A stretch of DNA of 64,000 nucleotides. Origin: Streptomyces sp. V4I2. Its GTDB lineage: Bacteria > Actinomycetota > Actinomycetes > Streptomycetales > Streptomycetaceae. The notes below the pieces were generated by a model. It was not told where the DNA came from and did no database searches. It saw nothing but the letters and a program-made list of their open reading frames with translations. Every line of letters starts with the position of its first letter. Within the stretch, counting starts at the first letter, position 1. Positions 7,896-14,883 of this stretch are shown here, one piece after another. The DNA is taken from positions 3,100,001-3,164,000 of the forward strand of contig NZ_JAUSZM010000003.1 of NCBI RefSeq assembly GCF_030817655.1, given 5' to 3'. A program made the position numbers and the translations under genes.

Positions 7896-7986
7896 CAGCC
7901 CACGAGATCGAGATCACTCGGGTCTCTCTCAACTTCGCCCGGTCCCGGTCGGTCTTCGCAGGTGGTACAACGACGAGGACCACCGA

Positions 7987-8682
7987 ATGAACACGCTCGC
8001 CCGCCGGGCCCGCGCCGAATGGGGACTGCTGTACGTCACCGTGCGCGACGCGCTGCACGAGCGCGGGTGGCGGGCGGTCCCCATGGCCCTCGGGGCGGTC
8101 TGTCTGACGGCGGTCCTGCACTTCGCGCACAACCAGTCCTCGGGCTATCAGCTCGTGCAGAACCTCGGTGCCGTGCGCGCCGAGGACCCGCTGTGGCTCG
8201 CCCTTCTGCGCACTCCCTTGTCCCTGTTCGTGCCCGCCCTGGACCTGCCCGTCTGGGGCGCCCTGGGGCAGCTCCTGCTGGTGTTCGGGATCGCCGAGAT
8301 CTGTCTGGGCCGGTGGCGGACGCTCACTCTCGCGTACGCCGCCACGCTCGCGGGCACGCTGTACGCGCGCGTGGGTATCTGGCTGGGTCCCGACAGCCCG
8401 CTGGGTCTGCCCGGCTCGGACGCGCATGTCGTGGACACCGGGCCGTCGGCGGCCGTGGTGGGCCTCGCCGTGTTCGTCGGTTGGCGCTGCGGCGCCCATG
8501 TCACGGCGGGTGCGGTGATCGCGGCGATGGTGGTCGAGGTGGTGCTGCGGGAGAACCTGGCCGGCAAGGAGCATCTGGCGGCGATCGGGGTCGTGCTGGT
8601 GCTGTGCGGGGTGTCGGCGCTGCGTCACTGGTGTTCGAGGGCGCGGACGGGCTCGTCCGGTCTGCCGCCGATCCAGTCCTGA
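7987..8682 (+). CDS. Rhomboid-like polytopic membrane protein
   Basis: A 231-residue integral membrane protein with about six hydrophobic segments. A GPSAAVVG stretch in a late segment and a following EHLAAIG helix resemble the GxS and His segments of rhomboid-type intramembrane proteases. The arrangement is loose, however, and catalysis is uncertain: the classic GxSG is GPSA here. The start is ATG 7987. It lies between cobT and cobS, but nothing in it suggests a cobalamin role. Its last 58 nt overlap the convergent membrane-protein gene that ends at 8625. Confidence 0.7.
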   Translation: MNTLARRARAEWGLLYVTVRDALHERGWRAVPMALGAVCLTAVLHFAHNQSSGYQLVQNLGAVRAEDPLWLALLRTPLSLFVPALDLPVWGALGQLLLVFGIAEICLGRWRTLTLAYAATLAGTLYARVGIWLGPDSPLGLPGSDAHVVDTGPSAAVVGLAVFVGWRCGAHVTAGAVIAAMVVEVVLRENLAGKEHLAAIGVVLVLCGVSALRHWCSRARTGSSGLPPIQS

Positions 8683-9386
8683 ACGGTGCGGCTGGGGCCC
8701 GCCCAACGGCGGTCGTGGTGGTAGGCGCGCAGTGTGGACCTGGCGCGGGCGCGCGGGCGGCGGGCGTAGAAGCGCTTGGCCCAGGGGGAGCCGGGGCGGG
8801 CCAGCCGGAGGGCGCCGACGAGTGCGATGAGGGGGACGATCACGCCGAAGATCGCGGTGCGGGCCTTGCCCTTGGCCAGGGCGAGGAGCGAGAAGACGAA
8901 GTTCACGGCCACGCTCACGATGACGGAGCCGCGGTCCTGGAGCTCGTCGTCGTTGAGGTCGTTGACCCCGAAGGGTACGAAGCCGCACAGGACCAGGCCG
9001 ACCAGGGCCGCGGTGAGTACGACGACCTCGACGCTCTTGCGTCCCGCCTCGGTCCAGTAGACGTCGTCGAGGTGCAGGATCAGCGCGAACTCGTCGAGGA
9101 CCAGACCCGCACCGATGCCGAAGACGACGGCGAACGCGGCCGAGCCGAAGCCGTGCCGGGTGCTGGCGACGGCGCCGAAGCCGCCGAGGACAGTGAGGGC
9201 GACCCCGGGGACCACGTGGTGGAGGTGCACTCCTCCGGCACTGACGTTGCCGAAGGGCCCCTTGCCCGCCCGGATCATGCGCGTGACGACCCGGGTGATC
9301 AGGAATGTCAGCACGAACGCGGCGAGGGCGAGCAGCAGGGGCAGTTTGCCCGGCTCGATGATGTTCCGCTCCAGCCAATGTCCCAT
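8625..9386 (-). CDS. Integral membrane protein, 253 aa, unknown function
   Basis: The protein opens with a long membrane helix (LLLALAAFVLTFLITRVV) and has about six hydrophobic segments. Between segments it carries conserved-looking polar motifs VHLHHVVPG and LVLDEFALILHLDDVYW, with clustered His and Asp that could bind metal or protons. The C terminus is basic and ends in a PDEPVRALEHQ tail. Family not recognised. It is divergent from cobS, sharing a 60-bp gap, and converges with the rhomboid-like gene with a 58-nt overlap, so the two 3' ends can form antisense RNA. Confidence 0.7.
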   Translation of the reverse strand: MGHWLERNIIEPGKLPLLLALAAFVLTFLITRVVTRMIRAGKGPFGNVSAGGVHLHHVVPGVALTVLGGFGAVASTRHGFGSAAFAVVFGIGAGLVLDEFALILHLDDVYWTEAGRKSVEVVVLTAALVGLVLCGFVPFGVNDLNDDELQDRGSVIVSVAVNFVFSLLALAKGKARTAIFGVIVPLIALVGALRLARPGSPWAKRFYARRPRARARSTLRAYHHDRRWAGPSRTVQDWIGGRPDEPVRALEHQ

Positions 9387-9434
9387 ATGGGCACTTTATC
9401 CACGGAGGCCCTGGGCGCTCTCCCGACCGCCGGG

Positions 9435-9440
9435 TAACCT
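9435..9440 (+). promoter_or_regulatory. -10-like hexamer for leaderless cobS mRNA
   Basis: TAACCT ends 6 nt before GTG 9447. No ribosome site is present. Confidence 0.4.
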
Positions 9441-9446
9441 GCGCCG

Positions 9447-10262
9447 GTGTCCACGACCCCGACCTCCTCGCCCTCCTCCTCACCCTCCTCCTGGCCCGAC
9501 GGCCTCCGCTTCGCCTTCGGCACCCTCACCGTGCTCCCGGTCAAGGTGACCCGCTGGGACCGGGAGGCCGCCCGGGGCGGCATGCTGTGCGCGCCTGCGG
9601 CCGGGCTGGCGGTCGGCGCGGGTGCGGCCGTGCTCGGCGTGTTCCTGCTGTTCCTGGGCGCGGGCCCGCTGCTCGCCGCCGTCGCCTCCGTCGCCGTACC
9701 CGCCGCCCTCACCCGCGGACTGCACCTGGACGGCCTCGCGGACACCGCGGACGGGCTGGGCAGCGGCAAGCCCGCCGAGGACGCGTTGCGGATCATGAAG
9801 CAGTCGGACATCGGGCCGTTCGGGGTGATCACCCTCGTCCTCGTGCTGTTCGCCCAGGTGGCCGCACTGTCCCAGCTCTACGCCGACTCCTGGACCCGGG
9901 GTGCCGTGGCCGCCGTCGTCTCGGCGACCGCCGCCCGCCTGGCGCTCACCCTGGCCGCCCGCACCGGGATACCGGCGGCGCGGCCGGAGGGGCTGGGGGC
10001 GGCGGTGGCGGGCGTGGTGCCGGTGCGGGGTGCGACGGTCGCCGCCATCGCCGTCACGCTGGTGGCAGCCGGTGCGGGGGCGCTCGTCGGGCCGTACGAC
10101 GCGGTCGGCACGGCCCTCGCCGTCCTCGTCGCCCTCGGCGTCGCCGAACTCCTGCTGCGGCACTGCGTCCGGCGGTTCGGCGGGGTGACCGGGGACGTGT
10201 TCGGGGGGCTCGCGGAGACGGCGGCCACGGCGGCGCTCGTCGCGCTGACCCTGGGGCGCTGA
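9447..10262 (+). CDS. cobS: Adenosylcobinamide-GDP ribazoletransferase CobS (cobalamin synthase)
   Basis: Polytopic membrane enzyme that joins AdoCbi-GDP and alpha-ribazole (phosphate) to finish cobalamin, using the products of cobU and cobT. The 271 residues include the Mg-binding signature HLDGLADTADGLGSG beginning near D95 and several transmembrane helices, with the C-terminal FGGVTGDVFGGLAE motif near the end. The N terminus (about 20 residues) is Ser/Pro-rich. GTG 9447 is preceded by a TAACCT -10-like hexamer, as in cobT, so the message may be leaderless. Confidence 0.93.
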   Translation: MSTTPTSSPSSSPSSWPDGLRFAFGTLTVLPVKVTRWDREAARGGMLCAPAAGLAVGAGAAVLGVFLLFLGAGPLLAAVASVAVPAALTRGLHLDGLADTADGLGSGKPAEDALRIMKQSDIGPFGVITLVLVLFAQVAALSQLYADSWTRGAVAAVVSATAARLALTLAARTGIPAARPEGLGAAVAGVVPVRGATVAAIAVTLVAAGAGALVGPYDAVGTALAVLVALGVAELLLRHCVRRFGGVTGDVFGGLAETAATAALVALTLGR

Positions 10263-10296
10263 CGCTGGGGCGGCTGACCCTGGGGTGCCGGCCCGT

Positions 10297-11121
10297 TCAG
10301 CAGGCCCGGCGCCACACCCCCAGTTCGTACTTCTTGAGCATCGAACTCAGTTTCAGGCTGCGGGAGTCGGCGCAGAAGCGGCCGGTCGGCAGTTCGTACT
10401 CGACGTGGAAGACGGCCTTGCCCGCGGCGATGAAGGGCAACAGGTCGGCGCATTCGTCGTACTGGGCACACTGTTCGTTGACCGCGAAGTCGAAGTCGTC
10501 CACCAGCTCGGGGATCTGGTCCAGGTCGTTCTTCAGGCCCACGGCCAGGCCGCGGTCGTGGGCGAGTTTCGCGATCAGGCGGTTGTAGCGGAGCTGGTCG
10601 GCGGCCTTCAGGGGGAAGCCGGTGCGGTTGCGGTAGCCGTCCATGTTGTCGGGCTCGACCGCGTCGAAGCCCTTCTCGCGGCACATGTCGACACGGGCCG
10701 CCATCAGGGGTTCCAGGACGTCGGTGCGGCGGATGTCGAGCCAGCGCTCGCCCTCCCAGCCGTTGCCGCGGCCCAGGACCGACTTGGGGAACTTCTTCGC
10801 GTCGGGGCGCCAGTCCTCCCAGGCGCCGGTCGAGAGGTAGCAGATGACCTTGCGGTCCTCGCGGTGCAGCGCGGTGACGGTCGCCTCGGGCTGGTCGAAG
10901 CCGTCGATGTCGTAGACCGGGACGTCGACGCTCGTGTCGATCCGGCCGCTGAGCTGCCACTGCCAGGAGAGGCCGGGGCGCGGCTGCCAGCGCTCGCCGC
11001 TCGGCTCGTCGGCGTCCTTGTCGGGAACGGTCGTGCAGGCCGCCGACAGCAGAAGCGAGGCGCTCAGCAGAACGCTCGGCAGAACCCTCAGCAGAACAAG
11101 GTGCAGGATCGGGCGTCTCAC
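10297..11121 (-). CDS. GH114-type endo-alpha-1,4-polygalactosaminidase-like lipoprotein
   Basis: A secreted, probably lipid-anchored glycoside hydrolase-like protein of 274 residues. The N terminus is a signal peptide (VLLRVLPSVLLSASLLLSAAC, Cys at residue 29). The mature part has GH114 landmarks: VPVYDIDGFDQP, then VICYLSTGAWEDWRPD, then GFDAVEPDNMDGYRN with the acidic catalytic candidates, and FAVNEQCAQYDEC. The family cleaves alpha-1,4-galactosaminan, and related domains occur in PelA. The GTG start overlaps the previous gene's TGA by 4 nt (GTGA), so it is translationally coupled to the PelF-like operon. Confidence 0.85.
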   Translation of the reverse strand: MRRPILHLVLLRVLPSVLLSASLLLSAACTTVPDKDADEPSGERWQPRPGLSWQWQLSGRIDTSVDVPVYDIDGFDQPEATVTALHREDRKVICYLSTGAWEDWRPDAKKFPKSVLGRGNGWEGERWLDIRRTDVLEPLMAARVDMCREKGFDAVEPDNMDGYRNRTGFPLKAADQLRYNRLIAKLAHDRGLAVGLKNDLDQIPELVDDFDFAVNEQCAQYDECADLLPFIAAGKAVFHVEYELPTGRFCADSRSLKLSSMLKKYELGVWRRAC

Positions 11122-11768
11122 CGGGCGGGCTCCAGGGTGTGCGGCAACGTACCCCAGGGATGATCTCCCGCGCCCGGCACCGCACAGTGCACCGAGGCGC
11201 CCCGCGCGCGGGCGAGCCCCGCCAGGTCGACGTCGGTCGGGACGTCGTACACGAGGTGGCACAGCCGTACGCCGGTGGTGCCGGGCCGGGGCTGTGGTGG
11301 GAGGCGGCGGTACGAGTCCCAGGTGCCCTCGAAGGTGACGAGGACGTCGGCGATCCTGGCGTAGGAGGGGTGCGGCGGGGTGCCGTGGTTGAGGACCAGG
11401 GTGGTGCAGCCGAGGCCCCAGGCGGCCACCGCGAGCCTTTGGTAGTGCGGGAACTCCTCGGGACCCGCGCTGACTTGGTCGAGGAAGGCGCCGTCGGTGC
11501 CGTACCAGTCGCGGTACCGCGTGAGGTCGCGGACGACGTCGGTGTGGGGTCTGCGGCCGTAGTCGGTGTCGGTGTAGCCGAGCACGCGCGCGCCCGCCGC
11601 CCGCAGTCGGGCGGCGGTCTCGGCGAAGGCCGGGTCGGGGCGGTCGCCGGGGCCGCTGGCCGGGTTGAGGACGACGCCGTGGAGGCGGGGGGCCGCCGCC
11701 ACGATCGCGTCCCATTCGGCCGGGCGGACGGACGGGTGCTCGTAGTAGGGAACCAGCAGGGTGCTCAT
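11118..11768 (-). CDS. Spherulation-specific family 4 (spherulin-4-like) protein
   Basis: A 216-residue protein starting MSTLLVPYYEHPSVRPAEW, the opening of the spherulin-4 family, a (beta/alpha)8-barrel group related to GH114. Further family stretches are VVLNPASGPGDRPDP, ARVLGYTDTDYG and YGTDGAFLDQVS. No signal peptide is seen, so it may act in the cytosol. The ATG overlaps the upstream TGA (ATGA), and its own stop overlaps the next GTG, so it is locked into the operon between the membrane protein and the GH114-like lipoprotein. Substrate unproven; an amino-sugar polymer is likely. Confidence 0.8.
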   Translation of the reverse strand: MSTLLVPYYEHPSVRPAEWDAIVAAAPRLHGVVLNPASGPGDRPDPAFAETAARLRAAGARVLGYTDTDYGRRPHTDVVRDLTRYRDWYGTDGAFLDQVSAGPEEFPHYQRLAVAAWGLGCTTLVLNHGTPPHPSYARIADVLVTFEGTWDSYRRLPPQPRPGTTGVRLCHLVYDVPTDVDLAGLARARGASVHCAVPGAGDHPWGTLPHTLEPAR

Positions 11769-13285
11769 CGGTGGGCGGTCGCCCTTCCCAACAGGGCGCA
11801 GACCAGGCCCGCCTGGGTGACCGCGGCCGTGCCGTACACGATCAGGCCGACCCAGTGCGGGTCGCCGGTGTGCGTGACGAGGGCGACGGTCTGGGCGAGG
11901 GCCGCCGCGCAGCACACCGCCGCCGCGCCGGTGACCGCGCCGAAGGACTGGAGCAGCAGGCCCGTCCACAGGACCACGCCGAGCAGGAGCAGCCCGGCCA
12001 GGCGGACGCCGGTGAGGCCCTGGGCGTGCGGCCACAGGGCCGAGGTGGCGAGGCTGAGGGCCAGCAGGCTGGCCAGGTAGCCGGTCAGGCACTGGACGAC
12101 GGTGCGTGCCGTGGTCCGCCAGAACGCCTTCGGGGTGCTGCTGGAGCGCAGTCCGGCCAGGCCGCTGCTGCGGAAGCGGTACAGCAGCCATTCGGCCGGG
12201 CCCATGCTGAGGGTGAGCGCCACGGCGGCGGGCGCGGCGATCGCGCTCTGTTCCTCGCCGGCCAGGACGTCCCCCAGCGCCCCGTAGACGACGAGGACCC
12301 CGCTGCCGAGCCCGAACAGGGCGTACGGCAGGGAGGCCGCGAGCCGGGGGGCCGCGGTGCGCCGGTGCTCGGGGACCGGCCCGAACGCGCCGAAGGGCAG
12401 CAGCGCGGTCAGTCCGGCGGTCCAGCTACTGCCCTCACCCAAGTCCCGTAGAGCGGGCGCCACTTCGCGCAGTGCGAGGACTCCCACCACGGCCAGCGAG
12501 CCGAGCAGCAGGGCGAGTCTCGCCGCGTCGGGCACGGGCTGGGCCACGGTGACGGCCGCGCCCGTCGCCATCGGCACGAGGGCGATCAGCAGGGCCCGTT
12601 CGCGGCCCATCACCAGCAGGACGGTGGCCGCGCCCAGGTAGCCGGACTGGCCGGCGGCGAAGACGATCGCCGCCGGGTGGGCCGTACCGGCCACGGCGAG
12701 GGCGATCAGGGCGCCGAGCAGCGCGCCGGCCGGCGCTCCCAGGAGCAGGGAGCGGCGGGCGGCCAAGCGGTCGCCGAGCCCGAGCCAGGAGTAGGCCCGG
12801 TGGGCGAGGCCCTGGTTCCAGGTCCAGCCGCACAGGGCGCCGGCCAGCAGCGGGACCGTGCCGGCCGGGAGGCCGAGGTCGCCCTCGGGGCCGGCGAGCA
12901 GGGGTGCGCCGAGGACGTAGCCGAAGCCCGGCAGGGCGAAGACGATCCCGCGCAGGAGGCAGCCGAGGAGGGCGATCCGCCAGGGGTCGTGGAGCGGGCC
13001 GTCCGGCTCGGGGTAACGGCGTTCGACGCGCTCGTACAGCTCCTCGGCGAGCGCGAAGGAGTTCTTCACGCCGTACCGCTCGCGTATCTGGTCGTCCGAG
13101 AGGCCGTCGGACTCCAGCACGGCGGCTATCTCGTCCGGGTGGACGGCCGCGGCTATGACGTCGTCGAGCCGCTCGGCGAGTTCGTCGACCGGGTCGGGCT
13201 GCGCCCAACTCGGGGTGTGCTGCCGGGGGATGAACGGGAGGGTGTCCGGGCGGGCGCCCGGGGGCATCCAGAGGCTTCCGCTCAC
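11765..13285 (-). CDS. Polytopic membrane protein of a Pel-like exopolysaccharide locus
   Basis: A 506-residue protein: a soluble N-terminal ~110 residues containing a helical domain (AVHPDEIAAVLESDG), then about ten to twelve hydrophobic segments to the C terminus. The size and topology fit a polysaccharide flippase/transporter such as PelG, but I see no diagnostic motif, so this is inference from context: it lies directly after the PelF-like glycosyltransferase, with a GTGA start/stop overlap at 13282-13285, and before two GH114-type genes, with an ATGA overlap. It could also be a regulator or polymerase subunit. Confidence 0.7.
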   Translation of the reverse strand: MSGSLWMPPGARPDTLPFIPRQHTPSWAQPDPVDELAERLDDVIAAAVHPDEIAAVLESDGLSDDQIRERYGVKNSFALAEELYERVERRYPEPDGPLHDPWRIALLGCLLRGIVFALPGFGYVLGAPLLAGPEGDLGLPAGTVPLLAGALCGWTWNQGLAHRAYSWLGLGDRLAARRSLLLGAPAGALLGALIALAVAGTAHPAAIVFAAGQSGYLGAATVLLVMGRERALLIALVPMATGAAVTVAQPVPDAARLALLLGSLAVVGVLALREVAPALRDLGEGSSWTAGLTALLPFGAFGPVPEHRRTAAPRLAASLPYALFGLGSGVLVVYGALGDVLAGEEQSAIAAPAAVALTLSMGPAEWLLYRFRSSGLAGLRSSSTPKAFWRTTARTVVQCLTGYLASLLALSLATSALWPHAQGLTGVRLAGLLLLGVVLWTGLLLQSFGAVTGAAAVCCAAALAQTVALVTHTGDPHWVGLIVYGTAAVTQAGLVCALLGRATAHR

Positions 13286-14805
13286 CAGCCGGTTCCGTCC
13301 GTCGCGACCGCCGCGTACCACGGGTCGCGCAGTTCGAGGGTCCAGTCGGCGACGGTCTCCAGGGTGGGCTCGTAGACCTCGGGCAGGCCCGCGAGCTCCT
13401 GGTAGATCGTCCGGAAGGCGTCCACGCTGCGGCGGAGCGTGAAGCGGTCGATGACCCGCTGGCGGGCCAGTTCGCCCAGTTCCAGGCGCCGTTCGTCGTC
13501 CCGGAGGAGGGTGAGCGCGGCCGCGGCCATCTTCTCCGGCTCGCGCGGGGGCACCACCAGACCCGTGTCGCCCACGGCCTCGCGCACTCCCCCGACGTCG
13601 GTCGAGACCGTCGTACGGCCGCAGGACATGGCCTCGATGATGGAGAACGGGAAGCCCTCGGAGATCGACGACAGCATGACGACGTGACCGGCCGCGTAGG
13701 CCCGCCAGACCTCGCTGATACGGCCCTCGAAGGTCAGTCCGTCCCTCACCCCGAGCTCGGCGGCGAGCTTCTCCAGCTTGGTGTGGTAGGCCTCGCCGCC
13801 GGCCGGGACCGGGCCGAACAGCCTGAGCCGGGTCTCGGGGATCTCGGCGCGGACGAGGGCGTACGCGCGGAGAAGCGTTTCGAGGTCCTTGATGGGGTCG
13901 ACGCGGCCGCACCAGGTGAGCGTGGGCACCTCGGGTTCGGGCCCCGCGTGCGGGAAGGCGGCCGGGTCGACGCCGTTGTAGACCGTGCGGATCTTGTCGG
14001 CGTCGGCGCCGCCGCGCTCCTCCCAGCGGCGGTTGTACTGGTTGCACGGGGTGATCAGGTCGGCGGCGCGGTAGCCCAGGGAGTTGAGCTCGCGGTAGAA
14101 GCCGAGCATGAACGCCTTGACCGGCCAGCGCTGTTCGCCGCTGCGGTAGCCGAGGTAGCGCTCGCGCAGATAGATGCCGTGCTCGGTGAGCAGGAAGGGC
14201 ACGCCGTCCAGCTTGCGGGCGGCGAGCGCGGGCAGGGTCGCCAGGCCGCTGCTGACGGCGTGGGCGACGGAGTCCTCCGGGATGCGGACACCGAGCGGCC
14301 TGAGGGCGTGTTCGAGCAGGTCGGTCGCGGTCAGCGCGTCGTGGACGGTCGGGCGGGCCGCGGCGGTCGCCAGATGCGGCATCGTCCATATCCACATCAG
14401 CGAACGCAGCGCGGACTCGGTGCGCAGCGCCGCCGACAGGCGTCCGTCGCGGGCGAGTTCGGCGAGCTCGTACAGCGCCTCGCCGAAGTCGCGGTTCGCC
14501 TCGGGGGCGAGGAAGGAGAGCAGGAAACGCTCGTACGACTCGAGGAAGCGGCGGCGGGCCCGGCCGAGCGGCGCCCGTGCGCGCCCGGGCCGCGGGCCCC
14601 AGGTCGGCACGGAGGTGTGCCGGTAGACGTTGGGCGGCAGCTCCCAGGTCACGGGTTCGCGGCCGCTGCCGGTGAGCGACAGGACGTGGAAGTCGACCTC
14701 CGGCATGCCCTTGACGAGCTGGTCGCACCAGGTGCTGACCCCGCCGTGGACATGCGGATAGGTGCCTTCGGTGAGCATGGTGACATGACGGCCCGTACGC
14801 ATCAT
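13282..14805 (-). CDS. PelF-like GT4 glycosyltransferase
   Basis: A 507-residue cytoplasmic GT4 enzyme. The N-terminal half has the DUF3492 opening typical of PelF (MLTEGTYPHVHGGVSTWCDQL). The C-terminal half has the nucleotide-sugar domain: WCGRVDPIKDLETLL, then SEGFPFSIIEAMSCG with the E-x7-E pair, then STDVGGVREAVG. PelF uses UDP-GlcNAc to build the Pel amino-sugar polymer; the substrate is not proven here. Two adjacent ATGs (14805, 14802) could start it; GGGGGAA precedes the first. The stop overlaps the GTG of the membrane protein gene. A strong terminator hairpin lies 38 nt upstream. Confidence 0.88.
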   Translation of the reverse strand: MMRTGRHVTMLTEGTYPHVHGGVSTWCDQLVKGMPEVDFHVLSLTGSGREPVTWELPPNVYRHTSVPTWGPRPGRARAPLGRARRRFLESYERFLLSFLAPEANRDFGEALYELAELARDGRLSAALRTESALRSLMWIWTMPHLATAAARPTVHDALTATDLLEHALRPLGVRIPEDSVAHAVSSGLATLPALAARKLDGVPFLLTEHGIYLRERYLGYRSGEQRWPVKAFMLGFYRELNSLGYRAADLITPCNQYNRRWEERGGADADKIRTVYNGVDPAAFPHAGPEPEVPTLTWCGRVDPIKDLETLLRAYALVRAEIPETRLRLFGPVPAGGEAYHTKLEKLAAELGVRDGLTFEGRISEVWRAYAAGHVVMLSSISEGFPFSIIEAMSCGRTTVSTDVGGVREAVGDTGLVVPPREPEKMAAAALTLLRDDERRLELGELARQRVIDRFTLRRSVDAFRTIYQELAGLPEVYEPTLETVADWTLELRDPWYAAVATDGTGW

Positions 14806-14842
14806 GCGAAGTTCCCCCTGTGGAACGTTGACGGCTCGGTCA

Positions 14843-14872
14843 CGCGCCCCGGCAGTGGGGTGCCGGGGCGCG
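14843..14872 (-). terminator. Hairpin terminator after the secreted deacetylase-like gene
   Basis: 12-bp stem CGCGCCCCGGCA / TGCCGGGGCGCG with a 6-nt loop, in the 78-bp gap before the PelF-like gene. It would limit read-through into the glycosyltransferase operon. Confidence 0.65.
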
Positions 14873-14883
14873 CTTGATGCAGG

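Noticed and set aside
4593..9446. Cobalamin riboswitch expected near cob genes
   Set aside because: No B12-box-like core seen by eye upstream of cobU, cobT or cobS; a covariance search would be decisive.
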